Below are positions 27,222 to 36,340 of a DNA stretch of 36,343 bases, piece by piece (the first letter of the stretch is position 1; the number at the start of each line of letters is the position of its first letter). The position numbers and the translations under genes were made by a program. This DNA is from a virus: IMG/VR virus record IMGVR_UViG_3300046509_000007, positions 1-36,343 of that record; one strand, given 5' to 3'. The notes beneath the pieces are model-generated. The model did no database searches, was not told where the DNA came from, and saw only the letters and a program-made list of their open reading frames with translations.

Positions 27222-30200
27222 ATGGCCTTTGACGCCGGGGCAATAGTCGGACGGATGGAGCTGGCCCTTGACGGCTGGAAGAAGTCTGTCGAAACGGTCA
27301 AGGCCGATCAACAAAGCATGACCGGCTTTGCTCTCCGGCATAGCGAGGAAATCTCAAAACTCGGTAAAGAGTTCGCCATCGCGGGCGCGGCGATCACCGG
27401 CGCACTCACCGCCATTGTCCTCAAGACCGTCGAATCCGAGCACGAATTCGAGCACATGTCCGAAAAGACGGGCATGTCCACCGAGGAATTGTCGCGCCTG
27501 TCCCTGACCGCTCAAAAGGGCGGAACGGATATCGGGTCGATGGTTATGGGGCTGAAGTTCCTGGCCGCGCAAATGGTTACGACGGCCGGGGCGACGGATA
27601 AGCAATCCACCGTCTTGGGCGCGATGGGAATTTCGGCGACGGACGCCAACGGCAAGCTCCGGCCGTTCAGCGATATCCTTCCCGAAATCGCAAATCGCTT
27701 TGCGGGCATGGAGGACGGTGCGGTTAAGGTTCGGCTGGCCGTCGCGCTGTTCGGCAGGGCCGGGATGGACATGATTCCGACGCTGAACTTGGGAAGTGCG
27801 GGATTCAAGGAGAATGCGGAGCTGGCGTCCCGGTTCGGGACCGTCGTTTCCGAGAAAGCGGCGAAGGCGGCGGCGGAATTCAAAGACAAGATGATCGACC
27901 TTGGGGCTTCATCTACTGGCGTGACGCGGGCACTTGGCGAAGCGCTTATGCCCGCCGCCGAGGGCTTGATCATTAAGCTTACGGATACGGTCGTCAAGAT
28001 CAAGGATTGGATCAAAGAAAATCCCGCATTGGTTTCGAGCGTCCTTAACTTCGCGGGTGCGCTGGGGATCGGGCTGACTGCGGGCGGGACGTTCCTCATC
28101 GTCGTGGCTAATATTGCCAAAGCTCTGGCAATCCTAAAGATTCAAGCATCCATTCCGATCATGATCACGGTCGGCGTAATTGGGGGCCTCGCTCTCAAAG
28201 AAGCGTTCGATGTGGTTATGGATTTTCTCAACGATAGTACCTATAGCAAACTCCCGGAGCATGCGAAAGCCGTCGCCAACACCAAGGCAGACTGGGAAAA
28301 GCTCATAGGCACGTTGGGAGAGTATCCCACCGTCATCAAGTCGATTGAGGCTGGGCTCAAGGCGCAGGGCGTGACCGCTATCGAATCCGGGAAGATAAAC
28401 GAAAAGCTTATCGATATCTGGAAATCCTATGGATACGACTCAAGGGCGGCGATGCAGGCGGTCCTCAACGGGGATGCTGGACCGGCTGTCAAGAAACTTC
28501 TCGAAGACCTGATGAAGGCCCACGGAGGCGCGGCGCTGGCCGTCGCTGGCCATGTGGAGAAATCCAAGGAGCTTTCTAGTGAAACCAAGAACTCGAACGA
28601 TGAAATTAAGAAGCTTACTGACGATGCTCTCAAGAAATTAGAGGAGGCATTAAAGCCGGCCGGCCAGGCTACCAAGACCGCCGCCGAAGCGCTCGCGGAC
28701 TTGGCCAAGAATACCGAGGCCACCTATCCGGCCACGGACAAATTAACGACGGCCCTCCTTGCGGCTGCGGCTTCCGGCAAGCTGACGGCGGACGACATGA
28801 AGCCCGCCCAAGACCGCCTCATCGAATTAGCGGACGCGATGAATGGCCACGTCTCCCCGGCCTCCGCCAAACTCGTTGAGGACCTGAAGCGGCAGAGAAT
28901 AGAAACGGCCGCCGTGGCCAAGGGGATCGAGGAATTCCAGAAGGACCTCGAGGACCTCAAGGAACCTTACGGGAAGGCCACGTCCGACGGCTTGGATAGG
29001 GTGTTCGCCCTCGAAAAAGAAAAGAGCTCGACCGATTGGCTCGCAGGGGCGACGTCCGACCTTCAGAGGGCTTACAACGAATTCAACGCTGGTCACATGC
29101 TGACGCAGCTCGATGCCCTGCGGATCGCGACGGACCAGCTTTGGAAGGAGGCCCAGGCCAAGGGCAAGCCGGTCATGTGGATGCCGGACCCGGAGGACGT
29201 GGCGAAGCGGGCGAAAGAAATCCTGACTGCCCAGCAAACCGGAACGAAAGCCCTTGCCGCCGACTGGGGGAAGGTCAACGAGCAGATCCAGGCTGACTTC
29301 ATCCGGTCCGTAGGGTCAATTATAACGGGACAGACGACCTTGGCCGAGGGGTTCAAGTCGCTTTTATCGTCCATCACGAATGTGTTCATCAGCGGCTTTG
29401 GAAACCTTGTTAAAATCGGCCAGGATGCCGATAAAAGTCTCGGGGATAGCGCTACCGACGCCCTGAATGGTATCACTTCAACGACCACGGGAACCCTCAG
29501 CCTCATCGGCGCCGCATTTAGTTTTGCCCAAGCTGGGATGGCTGCGTATTACAAGCAGATGGCAGAGCTCGATAAAAAGGCGCTAGAGGGGGCAACCAAC
29601 AGCGTCCAGCAGGCATACGCCTTCCTGGGGAAGATCTCCGATGAACTCGCTAAGAAGATGTTTGACTTCTCCGTCAACAACAGCCTTGCCGCGACTGAAG
29701 CCAAGTACCTTGGCGACATGATGAAAGAGACGGGAATCACAGCCGAGAATTTTGATATCTATCTCTCCAAGGCGACGAACACGCTGACGCTTTACGAACA
29801 GGGAGCACTCACGGCGGCGGACGCCACGAAGCTGGCCGATGACCAATTCGGGCAGCTGCTAGAGGCTGCCAAAAAACTCGGGACCGAAGGCTCGGAGGCG
29901 ATGATTAACTTCATCAAGACCGCCCGCGCCGATGGACTCGAGCTCGCATCGATCAACGCCTATGTTATTGAAAATCTCAACAAAATCCCGGCCGCCCTGA
30001 CAACGATGATCGCGGCCTCCGATAATTCCGCGGACTCGCTCAAGGGGCTTGGGCAGATCGCGCTCACCACGTTCGAGGGGATGGTCGCGGCGGGCGTTCC
30101 GTACTATGACGCGATCACGGCGATGGCCGATCCTCTCGCGGCGCTGGCTAAGAAATATGAGGATCTTGGATTAGCGGCCGATCCGGCGCTTGCGGAACTG

Positions 30201-31400
30201 ATGAAGATCGTAGGCGTTACGAAAGAGCACAAGGAGCTTTTCGACGCCATCAGCGCGAACGATACGATCCTCAAGGCGCTTTCGAATAGCGGGTATTTGA
30301 CCGCCGATACCATGAAGACGTTGACCAAAAACGCCGTGGATTATCATGCCCAACTTATCGCAAATGGTATGACAGAGGACCAGGCGCTTCATGCGATGAA
30401 GGGCTCGCTCCAGGACATTTACGACGCCTCGGTTGCCAACGGCATCCCGCTCGATGAGAACACGCAAAGGCTGGTCGACCAGGCGAAGGCGGCGGGGCTC
30501 GTTAAAGACAAGGTCGACATGGGCGATGTCGCAAACAAGACGCTAACCGTCCTCGAAAAAATCGCCGCGATGTTCGAGAAAATGTTCGGATTCGCGGACA
30601 GTACGAAGGGCGTGCTTGAGAGTATCAACGGCCAGACTTACGGCTACAACATGGCCGAGAACTGGTCGACGAATAACCCCGGCGATGGCGGCGGGGGCGG
30701 GGGAGGCGGCGGCGGAACCTGCTTCGTCGAGGGTGTACCGGTAACAATGGCCGACGGATCGAAGCGCCCGGGAGAACAAGTCAGGGTAGGTGACCCCGTC
30801 AGAGCCTACGATACTGAAACGAGGGAATTTCTGACGGACTACGTAGACGCGGTTATCGCCCACGAGCCCGGGGAAGTCAAGCAACTCGTTTGGATCAACG
30901 GAATCGGCGTCACGCCAGAACATCCATTCTGGATCAATGGCGTCTGGAAGCAGGTGGGCGACGCCAGGGTCGGCGATCACCTTATCTCCGATAGCGGCTG
31001 GGTTGTCGATGTCGCGACGAAGACCTGGGGGCCGGGCGGCGTCAAAGTCTGGAACCTCACGCTTAGAAATAAGACTCACGACTACTTCGCCGGCGGCGTG
31101 CTCGTCCACAACATCCAGCAAAAGCCGGAATATGCCCTGGGCGGCTTCGTTCCGTTCACCGGACCCGCGATGCTTCACGCGGGCGAATACGTCAACACAC
31201 CGCAAGAGGTCGCGGCGATGACCAGGGGCGGCGCCGGCGGGGGATCCGGGGCGGGCGGGGGCGTGACGGTCAACCTCAACGGGCCGCTCATTTCGACGTC
31301 CGGAGTCTCGGAAAGCGATCTTCGCCGGGCGGGCGAAACTCTGTTTGATATCGTCGAGGGGGAGGCTAATCGCCTCGGGATGAGATTGGCCCGCGCCTGA
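27222..31400 (+). CDS. Tape measure protein with an internal Hint (intein-like) domain
   Basis: This 1392-residue protein is typical of tape measures. It has an N-terminal helical block, hydrophobic segments around 270-330 (LVSSVLNFAGALGIGLTAGG), long helical repeats and a late Gly-rich tail. Residues 1154-1165 are a poly-Gly run. From Cys1167 a Hint domain follows: CFVEGVPVTMADGSKRP, VRVGDPVRAYD, TPEHPFWI (Thr1231, His1234) and HDYFAGGVLVHN (His1296, Asn1297). The next residue is Ile1298, not Cys/Ser/Thr. That lack of a +1 nucleophile is the mark of B-type bacterial intein-like domains, which cleave but do not splice. After it, the usual tape measure end resumes: YALGGFVPFTGPAMLHAGEY. Confidence 0.85.
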   Translation: MAFDAGAIVGRMELALDGWKKSVETVKADQQSMTGFALRHSEEISKLGKEFAIAGAAITGALTAIVLKTVESEHEFEHMSEKTGMSTEELSRLSLTAQKGGTDIGSMVMGLKFLAAQMVTTAGATDKQSTVLGAMGISATDANGKLRPFSDILPEIANRFAGMEDGAVKVRLAVALFGRAGMDMIPTLNLGSAGFKENAELASRFGTVVSEKAAKAAAEFKDKMIDLGASSTGVTRALGEALMPAAEGLIIKLTDTVVKIKDWIKENPALVSSVLNFAGALGIGLTAGGTFLIVVANIAKALAILKIQASIPIMITVGVIGGLALKEAFDVVMDFLNDSTYSKLPEHAKAVANTKADWEKLIGTLGEYPTVIKSIEAGLKAQGVTAIESGKINEKLIDIWKSYGYDSRAAMQAVLNGDAGPAVKKLLEDLMKAHGGAALAVAGHVEKSKELSSETKNSNDEIKKLTDDALKKLEEALKPAGQATKTAAEALADLAKNTEATYPATDKLTTALLAAAASGKLTADDMKPAQDRLIELADAMNGHVSPASAKLVEDLKRQRIETAAVAKGIEEFQKDLEDLKEPYGKATSDGLDRVFALEKEKSSTDWLAGATSDLQRAYNEFNAGHMLTQLDALRIATDQLWKEAQAKGKPVMWMPDPEDVAKRAKEILTAQQTGTKALAADWGKVNEQIQADFIRSVGSIITGQTTLAEGFKSLLSSITNVFISGFGNLVKIGQDADKSLGDSATDALNGITSTTTGTLSLIGAAFSFAQAGMAAYYKQMAELDKKALEGATNSVQQAYAFLGKISDELAKKMFDFSVNNSLAATEAKYLGDMMKETGITAENFDIYLSKATNTLTLYEQGALTAADATKLADDQFGQLLEAAKKLGTEGSEAMINFIKTARADGLELASINAYVIENLNKIPAALTTMIAASDNSADSLKGLGQIALTTFEGMVAAGVPYYDAITAMADPLAALAKKYEDLGLAADPALAELMKIVGVTKEHKELFDAISANDTILKALSNSGYLTADTMKTLTKNAVDYHAQLIANGMTEDQALHAMKGSLQDIYDASVANGIPLDENTQRLVDQAKAAGLVKDKVDMGDVANKTLTVLEKIAAMFEKMFGFADSTKGVLESINGQTYGYNMAENWSTNNPGDGGGGGGGGGGTCFVEGVPVTMADGSKRPGEQVRVGDPVRAYDTETREFLTDYVDAVIAHEPGEVKQLVWINGIGVTPEHPFWINGVWKQVGDARVGDHLISDSGWVVDVATKTWGPGGVKVWNLTLRNKTHDYFAGGVLVHNIQQKPEYALGGFVPFTGPAMLHAGEYVNTPQEVAAMTRGGAGGGSGAGGGVTVNLNGPLISTSGVSESDLRRAGETLFDIVEGEANRLGMRLARA

Positions 31401-31409
31401 GAGTAAATC

Positions 31410-31790
31410 ATGCCTGACATTAAGCTGGGGATCTCCGGAAGCGAAGTGACGCTTCCGATCATCAATTCGTTGGGCGGGGCGGTCCCGAACGCAGAGGTCG
31501 CCCGGAATAAGGAAATCCAAAAAGCCGTCATGAGCGACGGATCGCCGCGCTATGGACTCCTGGCCATGAAGCGGGAATGGCCGCTCGAATGGGGATTGCT
31601 GACGTATGCGCAGGTCACGGCGATGATCGCCCTCCACGCCCTAAACGTGGCGCTCCGGTATCAGGATAATAACGAGAGTGCGACATGGTATGACGTGACG
31701 ATCATCTCCTTTAGATACCGCCGGTTAAGAGGGATATCGTCGGCGACGACGAGCTGGTATTCGGCGAACATGGTTCTCGCGGAAGTATGA
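31410..31790 (+). CDS. Tail protein downstream of the tape measure
   Basis: This protein has 126 residues from ATG 31410. Beta-rich sequence (KLGISGSEVTLPIINSLGGAV, then MKREWPLEWGLLTYAQVTAMI and YDVTIISFRYRRL) suits a small distal-tail component. The position between tape measure and the large tail protein is that of a Dit-type subunit, though 126 residues is short for Dit. No specific motif. Confidence 0.6.
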   Translation: MPDIKLGISGSEVTLPIINSLGGAVPNAEVARNKEIQKAVMSDGSPRYGLLAMKREWPLEWGLLTYAQVTAMIALHALNVALRYQDNNESATWYDVTIISFRYRRLRGISSATTSWYSANMVLAEV

Positions 31791-31791
31791 A

Positions 31792-34080
31792 ATGCAGGGT
31801 CTATCAGGCGTGACGGCAGCTCAATTCAAAGCGTCCGTCCAGGCGCCTAAAGCCAAGTTGGAGATTTACTACGGCGGCGGATGGGTTGACCTGACAAACC
31901 TCGCGGGAAAAAACTATCTCAAGAGCTGGTCGATATCTTTAGGCGGGGCGGCGATGACGCCGACGCCCGTGGCCGGAACATGGTCGGCGGCGATCGATAA
32001 CCCGGACGGGATCTTCTACCCGGCGAACACGGCGGGCGCCTACTACGATTATTTCACCACGGGCCGCAAGGTCCGTATCTCGGTCGGCGGAACCTATGGC
32101 GGGGTCGATGTTTATTGGCAGAGGATCATCGGCTTCATGGACTCGCCGAAATTCGCGGCTCAGATCGGCGGCGACGTCCAGCTCTCGGGGATGGACTACA
32201 ACCAGTACCTCGCCGACTTCAAACTAAAGAGCCCAAGCAATTATTGGGGGACGAGCGTCACGAAATCGACGGCCATCAATGCGGCCGTGGAGCGCTGCGT
32301 CAACGGCGGATTCGACGCAAATACAAATAGCTGGATTGCCGGGGACGCTACGCTGGCGTCGGTAGCGGGCGGCGTTGCCGGAAACTGCCTCCAAATAATG
32401 CGGACGGGCGGCGGGTCACAATTCGCCTATCAGCAAATGACGGCCCTCCTAACCATCGGCCGAACCTATACGGTCTCGGTCTATGTGAAATCGGGGAGCG
32501 GGATCGAGCTCGTCCTCAATGGCGGTTTTTCTTCGGCGACGACGAGCTGGACTGGCGGCGACTGCACGCTTGCGAGCGTGGCCGGTGGGCAGTCGGGAAA
32601 CTGCCTCCAGATCACGCGCACCGGAGGCGGATCGCAATACGCGGCCCAGACGATCACCGGGCTCATCGTTGGCCGGACTTATATTTTCTCGGCCTACGTC
32701 AAGAGCGGGACGAGCGGCGACGAGGCGATGGAGATCAACGTCTACAATGCGGCCGGGACGGGGACGCCCCTCGCTTCACGGGCCGGGACATCGACGGCAG
32801 CATGGGTCAAGCACTCGATCGTGTGGGTTGCGACGGAGACCGGCTGTCAGTTCGCGCTCAAGAAAATAACATCTACGGCGGGGACGATGCTGTTCGACGA
32901 AGCGTCTGCCATAGAAGCCGAGGTTAATGGGCCGTTCCAAATCTGCGTTTATAACGGGGCCGGGACGGGAACTCCGCTTGCAATGATAATCGGGGAAACG
33001 ACCGACTCCTGGACTCAGTACAGCATGAAATTCGTGGCGACCGAAACGGGCGCTCAATTCGCGCTCAAAAAGGTAGACTCGCGACCCGTCACGATCCTGT
33101 TCGATACTGCCTCATTTTATGAGGAGCAGACCGGCGTCTATCGCTACGCCATGCCAGCGGACTGCAAGGGCATCTATTATGTCACCTGGAACACCTCCCC
33201 GATCTATAGCGGGACCGACTGGCTCTATGATGCGGTCACAAATGAATTCGTTTTTAACGCGGACAAGACGATCACGGCCGGCGTCAATAACCTGATCCTC
33301 TACTATTTCCAGACGCAGGTCCCGGAGAACGTCGTCGCGGACATCCTTGTATCGGCGGGGCTCTACGCGACCCGCGCGGCGGCGCTCGCGGCCGGAACCT
33401 TTACGGCGACGGGGATCACGATAGACCGGGTATCGTTCCCGGGCGGGAACTCGGCGCTCTATTCCATCGGTCAAATCTGCGAACGGTGCAATTATCGCTT
33501 CTTCTTCAAATACGACGGCACCCCAGCGTTCATCCCTGCCCCGGCCATCAAGGGCGGGGGGCTCGAGGACTTCGCGCTCGAGCAGAACCATATCGCCGGA
33601 CCGTCGTACTACGAGGACACATCGGAATTATGGAACTTCATCGATATCGTCGGGGAGGAGAAGGCGCAGCCCATCGGCCTCGAGCAGACCGAGAAAAGCA
33701 ATTACAAGGGCTCCGCCTCGAATTCCGCCTCGATCACGGCCGACGGCGAACACACGAAGTCGATATCGAACCACCTCTTTCAGTCCGACGCGATATGCGC
33801 GGCGATGGCGACAACGCTCCTGGCGCTTTACAAAGACAAGAAAAAATACATGTCCGTCAGAACGGAGTTTTTCGCGGTCCCGCTTGAGAAGGGGGATACG
33901 ATCCGCGCCCAGGTCCGGCTGGCCCCGGCGGACGGGAAGGGCAAAAAATGGGGGACGTTCAAGTGGAGCGACGGGACGAAATGGGGCGGGAACGGGACCG
34001 TCCTGGTCCATCGCGGGAAAATCCGGGACATCAAGATCGACAACTTCAGCGCGACATATGTCCTCGAGCTCGCGCCATGA
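31792..34080 (+). CDS. Large tail-tip protein with nested carbohydrate-binding-like domains
   Basis: This 762-residue protein begins with a beta-sandwich tail domain (~1-165) and ends with a hub-like region (~450-762; VADILVSAGLY, YSIGQICERCNYRFFF, LALYKDKKKYMSVRT). Residues ~169-445 hold jelly-roll modules of the CBM_4_9 look: VNGGFDANTNSWIAGDATL and VLNGGFSSATTSWTGGDCTL each start a copy. The first copy stops after YVKSGSG (~237). The second runs complete (~240-377). Then INVYNAAGTGTPLA is echoed as ICVYNGAGTGTPLA (~384-397), which is the missing second half of the first copy. Sugar binding for host recognition is likely by analogy. Confidence 0.7.
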   Translation: MQGLSGVTAAQFKASVQAPKAKLEIYYGGGWVDLTNLAGKNYLKSWSISLGGAAMTPTPVAGTWSAAIDNPDGIFYPANTAGAYYDYFTTGRKVRISVGGTYGGVDVYWQRIIGFMDSPKFAAQIGGDVQLSGMDYNQYLADFKLKSPSNYWGTSVTKSTAINAAVERCVNGGFDANTNSWIAGDATLASVAGGVAGNCLQIMRTGGGSQFAYQQMTALLTIGRTYTVSVYVKSGSGIELVLNGGFSSATTSWTGGDCTLASVAGGQSGNCLQITRTGGGSQYAAQTITGLIVGRTYIFSAYVKSGTSGDEAMEINVYNAAGTGTPLASRAGTSTAAWVKHSIVWVATETGCQFALKKITSTAGTMLFDEASAIEAEVNGPFQICVYNGAGTGTPLAMIIGETTDSWTQYSMKFVATETGAQFALKKVDSRPVTILFDTASFYEEQTGVYRYAMPADCKGIYYVTWNTSPIYSGTDWLYDAVTNEFVFNADKTITAGVNNLILYYFQTQVPENVVADILVSAGLYATRAAALAAGTFTATGITIDRVSFPGGNSALYSIGQICERCNYRFFFKYDGTPAFIPAPAIKGGGLEDFALEQNHIAGPSYYEDTSELWNFIDIVGEEKAQPIGLEQTEKSNYKGSASNSASITADGEHTKSISNHLFQSDAICAAMATTLLALYKDKKKYMSVRTEFFAVPLEKGDTIRAQVRLAPADGKGKKWGTFKWSDGTKWGGNGTVLVHRGKIRDIKIDNFSATYVLELAP

Positions 34081-34649
34081 AAAAATTATGGCTCATTCCG
34101 TTATTTACCATGCTTATGTCCTGTTCTCTGTTTACCCCTACGAATCCGATCCTCTTGATCGGAGACAGCATCGTCGGGAATTTCCCCGTTGCCGAATTGT
34201 TGCCGGGCCGGAACCTTTCGACCTGGGGCATTTACGCGGCCTATATCGAAACGCTCTCGGACCGGATTCGGGACATCATCCCGCTCCGGTCCGGAAAGAT
34301 CATCGTCGCCATAGGGATCAACAATCTCCAGCGCGGGGACGCGGTCGAGGAGATTGCCGCGCCCTACGACGCCCTGCTCGCCCGCCTCATCGAACAGTCG
34401 CCCATGATCACGATCATCGTTCAGGCCGTCCTCCCGAATATGGATGGGCGAATCTCGCGGGCCTACCTTGCGGCGGCGAACGAGGCGATACAGGAAGCCG
34501 CGTCAAAGCACGGCCTCGCGTTCATCGACCCGGCACCCGCCTTCCTCGACGTCGGCGGGAACGTCCGGCCGGAGTTATTCGAGGGGAGCGTTCACCTAAC
34601 CCCGGCCGGGTATCGAGCATGGGCGGATTTCCTGCGGAGGTATCTGTGA
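34077..34649 (+). CDS. SGNH/GDSL-type hydrolase lipoprotein, copy 1
   Basis: This protein has 190 residues from ATG 34077 (ATGA overlap). A signal peptide with lipobox LMSC (Cys16) is followed by block I LLIGDSIVG (Ser31), the block II Gly in TWGIYAAY, block III GINNLQRGD (Asn82/83) and block V SVHLTPAGY (His173). These are the SGNH esterase blocks. The usual catalytic Asp three residues before the His is Gly170 here, with Glu169 next to it. It may deacylate surface sugars or peptidoglycan, or alter the host surface after infection (inference). A related copy is at 35646-36233. Confidence 0.75.
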   Translation: MKKLWLIPLFTMLMSCSLFTPTNPILLIGDSIVGNFPVAELLPGRNLSTWGIYAAYIETLSDRIRDIIPLRSGKIIVAIGINNLQRGDAVEEIAAPYDALLARLIEQSPMITIIVQAVLPNMDGRISRAYLAAANEAIQEAASKHGLAFIDPAPAFLDVGGNVRPELFEGSVHLTPAGYRAWADFLRRYL

Positions 34650-34762
34650 AAATCTGGTTAGCAGCGGCTTTTTTGCTTGGCGTTTTCGTCGCCGTTTGCA
34701 TCGTCCTCGAATTCATTAAGCATCGAGAAATCTATGATCGAATCAAAACGGATAGGAGATAA
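34646..34762 (+). CDS. 38-residue single-helix membrane protein, copy 1
   Basis: GTG 34646 overlaps the hydrolase stop. One hydrophobic helix, IWLAAAFLLGVFVAVCIVL, is followed by EFIKHREIYDRIKTDRR. The same tail, EF-KH-IYDRIK, occurs in the peptide at 36230-36340, so both come from one duplicated cassette. The gene is too short for most gene callers. A membrane partner or inhibitor of the hydrolase is possible. Confidence 0.65.
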   Translation: MKIWLAAAFLLGVFVAVCIVLEFIKHREIYDRIKTDRR

Positions 34763-34765
34763 ACA

Positions 34766-35632
34766 ATGGCGAACTGGCCGGTATTAAGCGGGGCGGATGA
34801 CGCGGCCTTCGCGCAACAAAACCTTTTGCAGACGGAGAAGGCCGACAGGGACGGCCAGATCCCGATGACCGGCGTTTTCCAGCCGGACATGGGCGCAACC
34901 GTGACTCCGGCGGCGGGGGTGTTGACCCTCGGCAATGATGGAAACTATTTCGCCGTCGCGGCGGGGAACTTCTCGACGATTGTGCAACTCGCCGTCGGAG
35001 GAGCGGCCGTCCAACCAGGGACAGTCGTTAAGCTCCATTTCAACGGCGTGAGCGTCATCACCCATTCGGCGGATATCGTCCTTCCCGGTGCGGCGAACAT
35101 CACGAGCGTGGCGGGGGATGAAGCGGAGTTCATCTGTTATGCGGCCGGGGATTGGAGATGCACGAAGTACCAGCGGCTGACTGATTGGCAGGATCTGCGG
35201 ACAACGGATGGCCCGACATTCAACCATTTGTACGTTGCCGGGGCCGGTGGCGTAGTCGGGCTTGCGGCCGGTGCGGACATGGCCGTGAACAACCCTACGA
35301 ATCAATCGTTCTACCACGTCGGCGGGGTGCAGGCTTACAACGTCCTCGATAACCAGACCGTAACATTTACGGTTGGGTCTGGTATTATTTTCACTGTCTG
35401 CAATACCTCACTCGGCCTTGGGGGGGCCTTTTTCGCCGGATACAAGGCCGCTGTTATCATATTGTCAGACCCAGGAGCCGCCTTCGTAGCCACAGACACA
35501 GACTCCGGCAAAATCGCCGTGTTCAAAACCGCCGATTCCACGACGGTCAGTATCAAGAACTATACTAACGCAACCATCACGCTGGTGGTCAACGGACTTG
35601 GGGTCATCGGCGCGGCCACGGCCCCGGCATGA
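34766..35632 (+). CDS. Tail fibre/receptor-binding-like structural protein
   Basis: This protein has 288 residues from ATG 34766 with an AGGAG site. The stretch ATVTPAAGVLTLGNDGNYF, then LHFNGVSVITHSADIVLPGA and ITSVAGDEAEFICYAAGDWRC, matches the beta-rich trimeric domain seen near the tips of many phage fibres. The C-terminal ~120 residues are also beta-rich and Gly/Thr-rich. There is no chaperone gene next to it. It is sandwiched between two SGNH cassettes. Confidence 0.7.
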   Translation: MANWPVLSGADDAAFAQQNLLQTEKADRDGQIPMTGVFQPDMGATVTPAAGVLTLGNDGNYFAVAAGNFSTIVQLAVGGAAVQPGTVVKLHFNGVSVITHSADIVLPGAANITSVAGDEAEFICYAAGDWRCTKYQRLTDWQDLRTTDGPTFNHLYVAGAGGVVGLAAGADMAVNNPTNQSFYHVGGVQAYNVLDNQTVTFTVGSGIIFTVCNTSLGLGGAFFAGYKAAVIILSDPGAAFVATDTDSGKIAVFKTADSTTVSIKNYTNATITLVVNGLGVIGAATAPA

Positions 35633-35645
35633 TAAGGCCGGATAA

Positions 35646-36233
35646 ATGAACATGACCCGCCGCGCCGTCCTCCCGCTCGTCGTCCTGCTCGCGCTCGTTG
35701 CTTCCTGCTCGACGTTCACGCCCACGGCCCCGACGCTTCTCATCGGCGACAGCATCGTCGGATGGTTCCCGGTTTCGGAATACCTGCCCGGGCGTGACCT
35801 CGCGACGTGGGGGATCTACGCGGCTTACATCGAAACGCTCACGGCTCGGGCGGCCGACCTCATGCCCCTGCGCCCGCAGCGGCTGATCGTCTGTGTGGGG
35901 TGCAATAACCTCCAGCGCGGCGATCCAGTCGAGGAGGTCGCGGCGAAGTACGACGCGCTCCTCGCGGCGCTGATTCGCCAATTCCCGCTCATGAAGATCA
36001 CCGTCCACGCCGTCCTCCCTATGAACGATTCCCGCGTCCCGTGGTCCTATTTCATGGCGGCGAACGCGGCGATCCGCGACGTGGCCACGCGGCATCGGTT
36101 CGTGTTCATCGACGCGACGGCGGCCTTCCTCGAGGAAGAGGGGAAGGTCAGGCCGGAGATGTTCGAGGGAACCGTCCATCTGACCCCTGCCGGGTATCAA
36201 GCATGGGCCGACTTTCTCGGAGGTGTTCTGTGA
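35646..36233 (+). CDS. SGNH/GDSL-type hydrolase lipoprotein, copy 2
   Basis: This protein has 195 residues from ATG 35646. Signal peptide with lipobox VASC (Cys21), LLIGDSIVG (Ser36), TWGIYAAY, GCNNLQRGD and TVHLTPAGY mark the same family as copy 1. The two agree along almost the whole mature chain. Again the residue three before the block V His is Gly with a preceding Glu, so the departure is conserved rather than a chance mutation. Followed by its own one-helix peptide. Confidence 0.75.
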   Translation: MNMTRRAVLPLVVLLALVASCSTFTPTAPTLLIGDSIVGWFPVSEYLPGRDLATWGIYAAYIETLTARAADLMPLRPQRLIVCVGCNNLQRGDPVEEVAAKYDALLAALIRQFPLMKITVHAVLPMNDSRVPWSYFMAANAAIRDVATRHRFVFIDATAAFLEEEGKVRPEMFEGTVHLTPAGYQAWADFLGGVL

Positions 36234-36340
36234 CCGTTGTCATTATCGCCATTCTCGCCGTCCTAGTCCTGGGCGGGCTCCGGCTCGCCGCTGAATTCAG
36301 CAAGCACAAGGGAATCTATGATCGAATCAAACGCCCGTAA
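36230..36340 (+). CDS. 36-residue single-helix membrane protein, copy 2
   Basis: GTG 36230 overlaps the stop of hydrolase copy 2. VVIIAILAVLVLGGLRLAA is a membrane helix, followed by EFSKHKGIYDRIKRP, closely matching the tail of the peptide at 34646-34762. DNA for the last residues is nearly identical (ATCTATGATCGAATCAAA in both). It ends three bases before the window edge. Confidence 0.65.
   Translation: MTVVIIAILAVLVLGGLRLAAEFSKHKGIYDRIKRP

Noticed and set aside
30720-31112. Hint domain as a true splicing intein
   Set aside because: The residue after His-Asn is Ile, not Cys, Ser or Thr, so standard splicing chemistry cannot finish. Cleavage is the more likely outcome.
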